DNA of 64,000 bases from positions 24,741-88,740 of the forward strand of contig JANNPX010000002.1 of NCBI GenBank assembly GCA_031400455.1. The letters run 5' to 3'. Within the stretch, counting starts at the first letter, position 1; every line of letters begins with the position of its first letter. Source of the stretch: JANXYW01 sp031400455. Its GTDB lineage: Bacteria > Chloroflexota > Dehalococcoidia > DSTF01 > JACRBR01. Made by a program: the position numbers and the translations under genes. The notes under the pieces are model-generated. The model was not told the origin of the DNA, ran no database searches, and saw only the letters and a program-made list of their open reading frames with translations. Below are positions 18,144-25,762 of this stretch, one piece after another.

Positions 18144-18306
18144 GCCGGCTGGCGACGCTGCGTTCTGTCTGTTCGGCACTTTTCGCGTTTTCGCCGAGTT
18201 ATGTGAAGCCATGACGCCCGAGTCCGAAACGCAGTCGCTCTCGGCCATGATCGCAGACCGGCAGCGCGGACGCGAAATCGCGGTGTCACCGCCGTCACCG
18301 CCCCGC

Positions 18307-18774
18307 TCAGCGCGACCGCCGCGGTCGATCGAGATCGTCGCTGTCGACGATGATCGTCACCGGACCGTCGTTCGCCGACTCGACCAGCATCTTCGCGCCG
18401 AATCGTCCCGTCGCCACGGCGATCCGGCGCGAGCGTAGTGCCGCACAGAACGCCTCGACGACCGGCTCGGCGATCTCAGGCGCGGCCGCCGCGACGAAGC
18501 TCGGCCGCCGCCCCTTCCGCACGTCCGCGAGCAGTGTGAACTGGGAAACCACGAGCGCCGAACCGCCCGTATCGAGCAGCGATAGCTCGAAGCGCCCGGC
18601 ATCATCCGCGAAGATCCGCATCTCAACGATCTTGGCGGCGAGGCGATCGGCAGTCGAGGCATCGTCGGATTCCGCGACGCCAACGAGCAGCAGCAGACCC
18701 GCGCCGATCTCGCCGACGATCGCGCCGTCAACGCTGACGCTGGCGCGGGTGACGCGCTGGACGACGACTCGCAC
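18307..18774 (-). CDS. dtd: D-aminoacyl-tRNA deacylase
   Basis: Removes D-amino acids, and glycine from tRNA-Ala, to protect translation. The 155-residue protein is the usual family length and carries both active-site motifs: the SQFTLLADV loop (SQxxL type) and NDGPVTIIVDSDD near the end (the family NxGPVT motif). The start is a GTG at 18774 giving MRVVVQRVTRASVSVDG, the family consensus N-terminus. It lies 2 bp downstream of the zinc-ribbon gene and is probably translated from the same message. Confidence 0.94.
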   Translation of the reverse strand: MRVVVQRVTRASVSVDGAIVGEIGAGLLLLVGVAESDDASTADRLAAKIVEMRIFADDAGRFELSLLDTGGSALVVSQFTLLADVRKGRRPSFVAAAAPEIAEPVVEAFCAALRSRRIAVATGRFGAKMLVESANDGPVTIIVDSDDLDRPRRSR

Positions 18775-18776
18775 GG

Positions 18777-19154
18777 CTAACTGGCCGCTGAGCTCTCGGT
18801 AGTCGTGGTGGTCTTCGCCTTGGTGTCGCTCGTCTTGGCAGCCGGTGCGGCCGCCGGAGTGTCATGCGTGTGGCCGCCCGGGCCGTGCGAGTGCCCGGCG
18901 CCGTCGGCGGCAGCTGGCGTCGCTGCTGGCGTGGAAGGCTTATCCGACGATGACGATGAGTCCGAGTCGCCCGACTTGCCGCGGCTGTCCGTCTTGTAGA
19001 AGCCACTGCCCTTAAACACCACCGCCGGCGTCGAAAGCAGCCGCTGCGCCATCTTGCCGCACTTCGGGCACTTCTGCCGCGCCTTGGCATCGAAGCCTTC
19101 GCGCTTCTCGTAGCGGTTGCCGCAGCTTGCGCAGGCGTATTCGTAAGTTGGCAA
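18777..19154 (-). CDS. FmdB-type zinc-ribbon regulator-like protein
   Basis: The 125-residue protein opens MPTYEYACASCGNRYEKREG with two CxxC knuckles (CASC and CPKC), the FmdB/CxxC_CxxC_SSSS zinc-ribbon domain of about 40 residues. The phrase VVFKGSGFYKTD that normally closes the domain is present. The remaining 65 residues are low complexity, rich in Ser, Ala, Pro and Thr with a His-rich patch (GHSHGPGGHTHD) that might bind metal. Its exact role is unknown; related proteins were linked to formamidase and amide regulation. GGAGG precedes the ATG at 19154, and dtd follows after 2 bp. Confidence 0.8.
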   Translation of the reverse strand: MPTYEYACASCGNRYEKREGFDAKARQKCPKCGKMAQRLLSTPAVVFKGSGFYKTDSRGKSGDSDSSSSSDKPSTPAATPAAADGAGHSHGPGGHTHDTPAAAPAAKTSDTKAKTTTTTESSAAS

Positions 19155-19271
19155 GTTCGTCGTCCTCCGGCGTATCTGGATTGCATAACAAGTCTAGCGA
19201 CACGCCCCACGACGCGCCACGCGACGCGCCCGCACGCACCACATACCGCGCTGAACCGTATAGTGAAGTAG

Positions 19272-19916
19272 ATGCAGGAACCGACGCCCCCTACACCCAC
19301 ATCGCTCCTGAATCGGCCGATCGTGCGCGCGCTCGTCGCCGTAGTGCTGCTCGCCGCGCTCGGCGGCGTCGCCCTCGTCGTCCGTGCGCAGCGCGACGGC
19401 AGCGCCAGCGGCCCCGTCAGCGTCGCCGGAGCGCCGACGTCCGCCGCATCTGCCGAGCCTGACCCAGCCGTCGGCCCTCTCGATGACCGCAAGCCGGTGA
19501 AAGGTCAGCCCGCCCCCGACTTCGTGCTCCGCAACACCGAAGGTGCGCTCGTGAAGCTCAGCGACCTGCGCGGCAAGGTCGTCTTCGTCAACTTCTGGGC
19601 GTCGTGGTGCGTGCCCTGCAAGAAGGAACTCCCCGACATCCAGAAGCTCTACGACGAGAAGCGCGCCGACGGCCTCGAAGTGCTCGCGATCAACTGGCAG
19701 GACGATCCCGCGACAGCCACGTCCTTCTTCGACTCGCACAACCTGACCCTGCCGCTGCTGCTCGATCGATCCGGCAGCGTCTACACGCAGTACCGACTCC
19801 AGGGCCTCCCTGACAGCTTCTTCATCGACCGCGAAGGCAACATCGCCGCGCTACAGTTCGGCTCACTAACCGAAGCGAAGATGCGCGAGCGCCTGGCGAC
19901 CGCTGGACTGCCGTAG
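19272..19916 (+). CDS. Membrane-anchored thioredoxin-like protein (TlpA/ResA type)
   Basis: A 214-residue extracytoplasmic thiol oxidoreductase. An N-terminal transmembrane anchor (about residues 17-38) is followed by a disordered Ala/Pro stretch and a TlpA/ResA thioredoxin domain (about 75-212) with VNFWASWCVPCKKELPD, in which Cys113 and Cys116 form the redox WCxxC. The strand-loop GLPDSFFIDREGNI contains the conserved cis-Pro region. Such proteins reduce disulfides in cytochrome c maturation or related pathways; no cytochrome assembly genes are nearby. TATAGT at 19259-19264 ends 7 bp before the ATG and no Shine-Dalgarno is present, suggesting a leaderless mRNA. Confidence 0.88.
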   Translation: MQEPTPPTPTSLLNRPIVRALVAVVLLAALGGVALVVRAQRDGSASGPVSVAGAPTSAASAEPDPAVGPLDDRKPVKGQPAPDFVLRNTEGALVKLSDLRGKVVFVNFWASWCVPCKKELPDIQKLYDEKRADGLEVLAINWQDDPATATSFFDSHNLTLPLLLDRSGSVYTQYRLQGLPDSFFIDREGNIAALQFGSLTEAKMRERLATAGLP

Positions 19917-19950
19917 GGGCGGCCCCACGTGTCCGCCCTCGCTTTGTCAT

Positions 19951-21171
19951 CTACACCCCATCCTTCACCACCACACCCGCCTTCACCACCAGCGGAATAT
20001 TCCGCCCGTCCGCCAGCACCGCAATATCCGTCAGCGGATCGCCGTCGACCAGAATGAGATCCGCATCCATACCCTCGGCGATCGTCCCGATGCGGTCCTC
20101 CAGCCGGAACAGCGCCGCATTCGTCGTCGTCGCGCTCACGATCGCGCCCATCGCGCCGAGATGCTTCGCCTTCTCGACCAGCTCGCCGCCACGATGTCGC
20201 TGCCGCGGCCCCAGCAGGTCGGAGCCCGAGCCGATGTGCACGCCCGCTGCCTGCGCCATCACCACGCTTAGCCCCGTCTTGCCGTGCACCATCTCGACCT
20301 TCACGCGGCTCACGTCCGGCAGCTCCGCCATGTGCGACAGCAGCTCGATGATCACGAGCGTCGGCACCAGGTACGCGTCCTGGGCGGCCATCTTCCGCGC
20401 CGTCTGCTCGTCGAGAATGCTGCCGTGCTCGATCGAGCGCACCCCCGCATCGAGCGCGTTGTTCATCGCGGCCGACGTGTGGCAATGCGCCATCGCGTAC
20501 TTCCCGAACGCCTTCGCCTCGTGCACCGCCGCCGCGATCTCCTCGACGCTGAACTGCAGGCTGTCGAGCGGATCCGTCGGCGACATCACGCCGCCCGACG
20601 CGAAGAGCTTGACCTGCGTCGCGCCGCGCCGGAGCTGCGTGCGCGCAGCGAGCCGGACCGCATCGACGCCGTCGACAAGCTCCGTGTGCGCGACGAGCCC
20701 CGGGATCGATGGCGTCAGCACGTCGGACCACGGGCTGCGATGATCGCCGTGCCCGCCGGTGATCGAGAGGAACGACCCGGACGGCAGAATACGCGGGCCG
20801 GAGATCTGGCCAGTCTCGACCGCGAGCGCGTACGTCGGATCGAGCCCGCCCGCATCGCGCACGGTCGTGAACCCCTCCTGCAGCGCGATGCCAATGTTCT
20901 CGACGACCTTCAGCACGTAGCTGACGTGGCTCTCCGGCGGATCCTGATCGCCGCGCGCCGTGAGCCCGAAGTGCACATGCGCATCCGTCAGCCCCGGCAT
21001 CAGCGTCCGCCCGGCGCAGTCGATCGTGCGCGCGTCATCGGACGCCGCCAGCGTGCCGGCGGCCCCAACACGCGCAATGCGACCGCCCTCGACGAGCACG
21101 CTGGTGTGCGGACGCGGGTCTGCGCCGGTACCGTCCAGCAGCGTCGCGTCGTTCAGCAAGAGTGCGGACAT
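19951..21171 (-). CDS. Amidohydrolase-family metal-dependent hydrolase
   Basis: A 406-residue TIM-barrel hydrolase of the imidazolonepropionase/Xaa-Pro dipeptidase-like branch. The first metal ligands are in GLTDAHVHFGL, a likely carboxylated Lys is in ATQVKLFASGG, later His ligands are in YAMAHCHTSAAM and RSIEHGS, and the final Asp is in GSGSDLLGPR. The composite beta domain at both ends (LLLNDATLLDGTG and GMDADLILVDGDPL) is typical. Members hydrolyse cyclic amides or dipeptides; substrate unknown. It is 11 bp downstream of a small membrane-protein gene and probably in one transcript with it. Confidence 0.85.
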   Translation of the reverse strand: MSALLLNDATLLDGTGADPRPHTSVLVEGGRIARVGAAGTLAASDDARTIDCAGRTLMPGLTDAHVHFGLTARGDQDPPESHVSYVLKVVENIGIALQEGFTTVRDAGGLDPTYALAVETGQISGPRILPSGSFLSITGGHGDHRSPWSDVLTPSIPGLVAHTELVDGVDAVRLAARTQLRRGATQVKLFASGGVMSPTDPLDSLQFSVEEIAAAVHEAKAFGKYAMAHCHTSAAMNNALDAGVRSIEHGSILDEQTARKMAAQDAYLVPTLVIIELLSHMAELPDVSRVKVEMVHGKTGLSVVMAQAAGVHIGSGSDLLGPRQRHRGGELVEKAKHLGAMGAIVSATTTNAALFRLEDRIGTIAEGMDADLILVDGDPLTDIAVLADGRNIPLVVKAGVVVKDGV

Positions 21172-21182
21172 ACGGCCTCCAT

Positions 21183-21554
21183 CTACGAGCCGGGCGGCTT
21201 CACGGGAAAGACAATGCGATCTTCGCCGACGGCGATGCGGAACTCCGCGTCCGACAGCGCCTGGTACTCCACGCTCTGCTCGAACAGCACCCGGCCTTCG
21301 GTGTCGGTCACGCGCATCTTCTGGGGAAAGTCGGCCTTGGTGGCGACGAGCGTCTCGGAGTTCCCCGGCTTGATGCGGCGGGTCTGGCCATCATCAAACG
21401 TCAGCACCACTTCCGTCTCGCGCAGATTCGTCACCACGAGCCCGCGCTGCTTCCCCGTCGACTCGCCGACCATCAGCCAAAGGATCAGCCCCAGCGTGAC
21501 GACCACGAACGCCACCATGCCGCCGACAAGCGGCATCCATCTAGCCACGGGCAA
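21183..21554 (-). CDS. Single-pass membrane protein of unknown function
   Basis: A 123-residue protein with one strong transmembrane helix (PLVGGMVAFVVVTLGLILWL, about residues 8-27) and a C-terminal domain of about 90 residues predicted to be mostly beta strand (GLVVTNLRETEVVLTFDDG, then TDTEGRVLFEQSVEYQA). It is probably anchored with the domain outside. I recognise no family or catalytic motif. It precedes the amidohydrolase on the minus strand by 11 bp, so the pair may be functionally linked. Confidence 0.65.
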   Translation of the reverse strand: MPVARWMPLVGGMVAFVVVTLGLILWLMVGESTGKQRGLVVTNLRETEVVLTFDDGQTRRIKPGNSETLVATKADFPQKMRVTDTEGRVLFEQSVEYQALSDAEFRIAVGEDRIVFPVKPPGS

Positions 21555-21686
21555 GAGCCTTCGTTCGAGTATGCCGCATCGAGTGCAGCGTAACGCGGCA
21601 GGTCACGAGCCGCGATTCTGCCGGCGCTCCTGTGTGGGTCAGTGCGGGAAGTGCCCAACGCCACGTGAAATTGACGCTCTACGCCG

Positions 21687-21715
21687 ATGACGCCTCGTCG
21701 GACTAAGCGTATGCT
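21687..21715 (+). promoter_or_regulatory. Candidate promoter of the secreted-protein cluster
   Basis: ATGACG at 21687-21692 and TATGCT at 21710-21715 have a 17-bp spacer and would start transcription about 30 bp before the ATG at 21751, leaving room for the GAAGGGGGG ribosome binding site near 21737. The -35 box is weak. Confidence 0.4.
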
Positions 21716-21750
21716 TGCGGCAGCAGATACGTCTTTGAAGGGGGGCTGGC

Positions 21751-22299
21751 ATGCAGATCATACGGGAGAAGGTCGCGTGGGCGATTGCCGGAGTACTCGC
21801 GCTGTTCGTCGTCGTATCGATGACGGGCGTCGTCAGCGGAGGTCCGCTAGACCCGCCGGGGCCACCCGCGCCGAGTGGGCCGTTACAGATCGCGGAAGCG
21901 CCCCTCGATCGAGAATTCACGTCCGTCGTGCGGGATTGCTCGGGCGGCGGTAGTTACGCGGTGCAAGGCGCGATCTCATCCGCGCTCGCCGACGTGAACA
22001 CGCTAGGAGCGGACAAGTGGAATCTCGTCGGCGAGCCTGTGATCGCGATGTCCGTCGATCACAACCAGTACGGTCAGCTAGTTGCGCCATGCACGGTAAC
22101 GTACACACTGTCTCGACCGGTGGGTGTCGGAATCGGTTGCGCTCCGACGCCGCCGCCGGCGGCGACGACCACACCGGTGTCTACGGCGACGGGGACGACA
22201 ACTCCCGCGTCGACGAACACACCTCAATTGCCAACCAGTACACCCTGCGTGCCTAGCGGCCAGACAGCTACGCCGACGTCCACGCCGACACCGATTTAG
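21751..22299 (+). CDS. Secreted protein of unknown function with Thr/Pro-rich tail
   Basis: A 182-residue protein with an N-terminal signal/anchor helix (KVAWAIAGVLALFVVVSMTG, about residues 7-26), a compact central domain (about 50-130) containing three cysteines (DCSGGG, VAPCTVTY, GIGCAP) and a Thr/Pro/Ser-rich C-terminal tail that probably spans the cell surface. No known domain is recognised. It is the first of three adjacent genes for small exported proteins with similar low-complexity linkers; 27 bp separate it from the next, so they are likely one transcript. Confidence 0.65.
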   Translation: MQIIREKVAWAIAGVLALFVVVSMTGVVSGGPLDPPGPPAPSGPLQIAEAPLDREFTSVVRDCSGGGSYAVQGAISSALADVNTLGADKWNLVGEPVIAMSVDHNQYGQLVAPCTVTYTLSRPVGVGIGCAPTPPPAATTTPVSTATGTTTPASTNTPQLPTSTPCVPSGQTATPTSTPTPI

Positions 22300-22326
22300 C
22301 GTTCGTCAGCCACGGGGGAGATCACC

Positions 22327-22821
22327 ATGCGTAAGATCATCACCACCACCACCACCATCGCACTGATCGTTGCGGTGTTGGCCGCGGGGTGCAGTTCGTC
22401 GACGGATACGGCAACGAAGACTGCGCAGCCGACCAGCGCGCGTACGAGCGCGTCTCCGCCGTCGGTGGGATCGCCGATCGCCAACGTACCCACGCAAGGC
22501 CCGCCGCCGACCCAAGTACCTCCGACATCCGCACCACCCACGATTGCGCCCGAACCGACCCAGGCACCGCAGCCGTTAGTCCCCGCGCCACCTGTTGCGC
22601 AGGACCCAGCGCCCGCTGCCTCGGCGTGTCTCGCTGGCTGCGAGGCGCAGCAGCCGGGTTGCGACATCAAAGGCAACATCAACTCGAAGGACGAGAAGAT
22701 CTATCACGTGCCGACGAGTAGTTCGTACAAAGCCACCAAGATCGATCCGTCGGCGGGCGAGCGTTGGTTCTGCACAGCAGCAGAGGCCGTCGCCGCCGGA
22801 TGGCGTGCTCCCAATAACTAG
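22327..22821 (+). CDS. Lipoprotein with an extracellular Cys-rich C-terminal motif
   Basis: A 164-residue protein whose signal peptide ends in a lipobox (VLAAGC, Cys22), so the mature protein is membrane-anchored by a lipid. A Thr/Pro/Gln linker of about 80 residues leads to a C-terminal module, CDIKGNINSKDEKIYHVP followed by GERWFCTAAEAVAAGWR. This short module is found alone or attached to secreted nucleases in many bacteria, and its function is unclear to me. The first 17 codons closely match those of the next gene (22888). GGGGGAG upstream is the ribosome binding site. Confidence 0.72.
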   Translation: MRKIITTTTTIALIVAVLAAGCSSSTDTATKTAQPTSARTSASPPSVGSPIANVPTQGPPPTQVPPTSAPPTIAPEPTQAPQPLVPAPPVAQDPAPAASACLAGCEAQQPGCDIKGNINSKDEKIYHVPTSSSYKATKIDPSAGERWFCTAAEAVAAGWRAPNN

Positions 22822-22887
22822 ACGTCGCGGTCGAGGGCATCGTCTCAGTGGCTCATAAGTACAGCGAAAGCAGTGAGGAGACCAAGC

Positions 22888-23289
22888 ATGCGTAAGATCA
22901 TCATCACCACCATCATCAGCGCACTGATCGTCGCGGTCGGAGGCTTCCTTCTCAGCGGTACCGGAACGGCGAGCGGCGCCAGGCGAGGGCCGACGGCAAC
23001 GTTCACACCCGCACCCACGGCGACGCCGAGGCCACTCAGCACCTACGTCGTTACCGCCACCCTGCAACCAGGCTTCCCAAATTGCGCCGATCCCGCTAGC
23101 TGCATCGTGACTTCGAATTGCGACGCAGGAGACCCAGTGACCGGCGGCGGCATGGATCACCTCGCCAACACGGTGCCGGATTACTCTAGGCCCGCCGTGG
23201 GCGGTTGGTCGGGCCGCTGGTACAACCCGAACGGCGGTGAGACTGTGTACGCAGTCTGCCTCGACAATCCCCCGGCGCACGTTCCGTGA
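22888..23289 (+). CDS. Small exported protein of unknown function
   Basis: A 133-residue protein with an N-terminal signal sequence (MRKIIITTIISALIVAVGGF), a short Thr/Pro linker, and a C-terminal domain of about 85 residues with four cysteines (NCADPASC, TSNCDAG, YAVCLDNPP) that may form two disulfides outside the cell; the motif DPVTGGGM is notable. ATG 22888 is preferred over the in-frame 22873 because GAGGAG lies just upstream and the resulting N-terminus matches that of the 22327 gene. Unlike that gene it lacks a lipobox Cys. Confidence 0.65.
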   Translation: MRKIIITTIISALIVAVGGFLLSGTGTASGARRGPTATFTPAPTATPRPLSTYVVTATLQPGFPNCADPASCIVTSNCDAGDPVTGGGMDHLANTVPDYSRPAVGGWSGRWYNPNGGETVYAVCLDNPPAHVP

Positions 23290-23403
23290 TCGAATGCGCG
23301 AGGGTCGAGGCGCAACGCTTGCGCCCATGACCCTCCCGCTCGCACGTTGACGCCCGTCACGCATTCTTAGGCCGGGGTTAACAGGCCTTTAACACCCGCA
23401 CCC

Positions 23404-23409
23404 TATGAT
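23404..23409 (+). promoter_or_regulatory. -10 box for the candidate small RNA
   Basis: TATGAT at 23404-23409 is one base from the consensus -10. No good -35 exists at 17 bp; TTAACA near 23378 is about 20 bp away. The predicted start is near 23416. Confidence 0.45.
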
Positions 23410-23415
23410 GCTGTT

Positions 23416-23582
23416 GTAGGGCATAGAACTCATCGACAGTCCAACCTCCTGTCAGATGGGACCGAAACGGGCCAGGACGCTCACAACACTCGTGGCGAGA
23501 CAGACTTAGCGTCCTGGCCCGGAATTCCAAGCACTGGTAGTAAAGAAATCGCGAGTGGCCCCCGCCCCTCGCGATTCCTTTT
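23416..23582 (+). ncRNA. Candidate structured small RNA or leader RNA
   Basis: The 320-bp gap 23290-23609 has no convincing ORF. From a predicted start near 23416 the RNA would form a small hairpin (GACAG 23435-23439 / CTGTC 23449-23453), then a long hairpin with perfect 14-bp arms (CGGGCCAGGACGCT 23468-23481 / AGCGTCCTGGCCCG 23508-23521) around a 26-nt loop that can itself fold (CTCG/CGAG), then a terminator hairpin at 23547-23582. It matches no RNA family I recognise: no SRP, tmRNA, 6S or common riboswitch core. It could be an independent small RNA of about 165 nt or an attenuator leader of the hydrolase gene at 23610. Confidence 0.5.
23547..23582 (+). terminator. Intrinsic terminator of the 23.4-kb RNA
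   Basis: AATCGCGAG (23547-23555) pairs perfectly with CTCGCGATT (23568-23576) and is followed by CCTTTT. It lies 28 bp before the start codon of the next gene, which has its own -10 box beyond it. Confidence 0.65.
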
Positions 23583-23609
23583 GCCCGCCGCCCGCCCTAG
23601 AATCCACCC

Positions 23610-24395
23610 ATGCCCTTCGCCGCCATCAACGGCATCGACCTCTACTACGAGTCCCACGGCTCCGGGCCGGCCGTCGTCTTTGCGCACGGCGCCGGCGGCA
23701 ACCACCTGAGCTGGTGGCAGCAGATCCCCGTCTTCTCGAGGCGCTTCCGCTGCATCACGTTCGACCATCGAGCGTTCGGCCGGACCATCGATGGCGCCGG
23801 CGACGACAAGAAGGGCCGCCGCGGCTTCCACGACGACCTGCGCGCGCTGCTCGACCTGCTCGAGATCGATGACGTCCGCATCGTCGCCCAGTCGATGGGC
23901 GGCCGCACCGCCGTCGGCTTCTCGCTCCTCAACCCGGGGCGGTGCAAAGCGCTCGTCCTTGCCGGGACGACCGGCGGCGCCATCGACGACGACGTGCGCG
24001 ACATGCAGGATGCCTACCGGGAGACCGAGATGGGGCAATTGCCGCTAGGCAAGCGCTCGGTGTCGCCCGCCCTCGTCGAACGCGCCGCCGCGATGGAGTT
24101 CCTCTACCGCTCGATCGGCCGCATGAACCCGCCGCGTCCGAAGGACTTCCTCGCGCCGATCGTCGGCTATCGAGGCAGTTCCGCCGAACGCCTCGCCCAG
24201 GCCGACTTCCCGATCATGTTCCTCGTCGGCGACCACGACGCCGTCACGCCGCCCGACATCATCGCCGGCTGCCACCGCGCCACCCCCGGCTCGAAGTACG
24301 TCGTCATCCCGCAAAGCGGCCACTCAACCTACTTCGAGCAGCCCGACGCCTTCAACACCGCCGTGATCGCGTTTCTCGACGAGACGATGGCATAG
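23610..24395 (+). CDS. Alpha/beta hydrolase
   Basis: A 261-residue alpha/beta-fold hydrolase without signal peptide. The oxyanion-hole region is VVFAHGAGGNHLSWW, the nucleophile Ser lies in IVAQSMGGRTAV (about residue 96), the catalytic acid is probably Asp in VGDHDAVTPP, and the His is in IPQSGHSTYFEQP. Substrate cannot be inferred; esterase, lactonase or C-C hydrolase are all possible. TAGAAT at 23598-23603 ends 6 bp before the ATG with no Shine-Dalgarno, pointing to a leaderless transcript starting after the upstream terminator. It has no operon partner. Confidence 0.85.
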   Translation: MPFAAINGIDLYYESHGSGPAVVFAHGAGGNHLSWWQQIPVFSRRFRCITFDHRAFGRTIDGAGDDKKGRRGFHDDLRALLDLLEIDDVRIVAQSMGGRTAVGFSLLNPGRCKALVLAGTTGGAIDDDVRDMQDAYRETEMGQLPLGKRSVSPALVERAAAMEFLYRSIGRMNPPRPKDFLAPIVGYRGSSAERLAQADFPIMFLVGDHDAVTPPDIIAGCHRATPGSKYVVIPQSGHSTYFEQPDAFNTAVIAFLDETMA

Positions 24396-24437
24396 AGCTC
24401 GGCAGGGAGTGCTGAAAACGCACCCCTACCTCGTAGC

Positions 24438-24523
24438 GCGGGCTTTCCAGCCCGCCCGTTCTCCGACCGGAGTCACCCGCTCTGCTGCGTGCCGAAGAAG
24501 TACCCGCGGAGCTTCAGCTCCGC
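24438..24523. repeat. Pair of short GC-rich hairpins in the gap before the FKBP genes
   Basis: GCGGGCT-TTCC-AGCCCGC (24438-24455) and GCGGAGCT-TC-AGCTCCGC (24506-24523) are two perfect palindromic hairpins about 50 bp apart. Their form (GCGGGCTTTCCAGCCCGC) resembles short mobile-looking palindromes dispersed in many GC-rich genomes. Neither has a T-tract. They share the 286-bp non-coding gap (24396-24681) with the parS site. Confidence 0.45.
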
Positions 24524-24569
24524 CCCCACGGACGGCTCGCCTAGCCAACTCCGGCCTGTTCAGAACGAA

Positions 24570-24585
24570 TGTTTCACGTGAAACA
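24570..24585. other. parS chromosome-partition site
   Basis: TGTTTCACGTGAAACA is a perfect 16-bp palindrome identical to the widely conserved ParB-binding parS consensus. It sits in an intergenic gap, as many parS sites do. In other bacteria ParB-CTP loads at such sites, spreads, and recruits SMC to segregate replicated origins. parA/parB are not in the window. Most parS sites lie near oriC, so this may place the window in the origin-proximal part of the chromosome. Confidence 0.9.
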
Positions 24586-24681
24586 CTCGGCGCATGCGCG
24601 CTACCTGTGGATGTGGTCGTAGCGCTCAAGATGGGAGCGCGGGGGCGAACCGGACAACGCGTACTAGCCGAAGCCTCGACC

Positions 24682-25029
24682 CTACCCGACGCCGAGCAGC
24701 TCCACGTCGAAGATCAGCTCCGCATTCGGCGGGATGGCGCCACCCGCGCCGCGCGAGCCGTACCCCAGCTCCGCCGGAATGATCAGCTGGCGCTTCCCGC
24801 CGACCTTCATCGACATCACGCCCTCGTCCCACCCCTTGATTACCTGCCCGACGCCGATCGAGAACACGAACGGTTCGTTTCGATCAACCGAGCTGTCAAA
24901 CTTCTTCCCGTCGGTCAATTTGCCTGTGTAGTGCACCTTGACGGACTTGCCCTTCGTCGGTGCATCGCCCGTCCCGACGACCTCGTCGATGTACTTGAGC
25001 CCGCTCGGCGTAGTAACGGCGTCAGCCAT
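24682..25029 (-). CDS. FKBP-type peptidyl-prolyl isomerase, cytoplasmic
   Basis: A 115-residue single-domain FKBP that catalyses cis-trans isomerisation of X-Pro bonds. The domain is complete: VKVHYTGKLTDGKKFDSS, GQVIKGWDEGVMSMKVGG, and LGYGSRGAGGAIPPNAEL, with the conserved aromatic pocket residues. ATG 25029 has a GGAGGAG ribosome binding site; the frame extends further upstream but those residues are not FKBP-like and overlap the next gene. There is no signal sequence, unlike the neighbouring paralogue at 25080, with which it is probably co-transcribed. Confidence 0.93.
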   Translation of the reverse strand: MADAVTTPSGLKYIDEVVGTGDAPTKGKSVKVHYTGKLTDGKKFDSSVDRNEPFVFSIGVGQVIKGWDEGVMSMKVGGKRQLIIPAELGYGSRGAGGAIPPNAELIFDVELLGVG

Positions 25030-25079
25030 GTTGGTTCTCCTCCGCTCGTAGTTGCGTCCAAATCCGACTCGGATCTGCG

Positions 25080-25646
25080 CTAGTTGATCTTGATCAGCTC
25101 CACATCGAAAATCAGCGTCGCGCCGCCAGGGATGGTCGGCGGTCGCCCGGCTGCACCGTACGCAAGCGCTCCCGGGATAATCAATCGCCGCTTGCCGCCA
25201 ACTTTCATCGACTGCAGCCCTTCGGTCCACCCGGCAATCACGCCGTTCAGCGGGAACGTCGCGGGTGTCCCGCGATCCACAGAGCTGTCGAACTTCGTGC
25301 CATCCGTCAGCCAGCCGGTGTAGTGCACAGTCACCTGGTCGGTGGCCTTCGGAGAAGCGCCATCGCCGACCTTCTGGTCGATGTACTTCAACCCGCTAGC
25401 CGTCGTCTCGATCGTGCCCGTCAGGCTCGGGATGCCCGTCGCGTTGCCATCGCTCTCGATGGGTGGGGCAGCCTTCGTCGCCGCGGAGGCCGGCGTCGGG
25501 TTCGATGCCGCGGATTGCGCCGGCTTCACGCCGCCCGAAGCGATCGTCGGCGAACCGGACGGCGTCTTCGTCGACGCGTCGTCGTCGTCGCTGCACGCGC
25601 CAAACACCACGCCCAGCACAGCGATTCCAATGAGCAGATACTTCAT
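25080..25646 (-). CDS. FKBP-type peptidyl-prolyl isomerase lipoprotein
   Basis: A 188-residue extracytoplasmic FKBP. It starts with a lipoprotein signal (MKYLLIGIAVLGVVFGAC, Cys18), continues with an Asp/Thr/Ser/Pro-rich linker to about residue 80, and ends in a complete FKBP domain (VTVHYTGWLTDGTKFDSS, GVIAGWTEGLQSMKVGGK, YGAAGRPPTIPGGA). It probably assists folding of exported proteins at the outer face of the membrane. It lies 50 bp upstream of the cytoplasmic paralogue in the same direction, which suggests a local duplication followed by loss or gain of the export signal. Confidence 0.92.
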   Translation of the reverse strand: MKYLLIGIAVLGVVFGACSDDDDASTKTPSGSPTIASGGVKPAQSAASNPTPASAATKAAPPIESDGNATGIPSLTGTIETTASGLKYIDQKVGDGASPKATDQVTVHYTGWLTDGTKFDSSVDRGTPATFPLNGVIAGWTEGLQSMKVGGKRRLIIPGALAYGAAGRPPTIPGGATLIFDVELIKIN

Positions 25647-25762
25647 GTCGTCTCCTTCAAGCTAAACCGCAACATTGTGCGGTGTGCCGCGTCCGCAGGC
25701 AAACACATCGGATCCAGCGGCGATACTTTTCTGCCAGAACGATCAAACGGTAACAGGCTGCG

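Noticed and set aside
18211..18438. Possible small plus-strand gene starting MTPESETQSLSAMIADRQ
   Set aside because: Its second half is antisense to dtd and becomes low complexity; no promoter or good ribosome binding site. The gap 18144-18306 is left unassigned.
20284..21690. A 468-codon plus-strand open frame
   Set aside because: Antisense to the amidohydrolase and the small membrane protein, both with coherent motifs; no recognisable domain in the plus frame.
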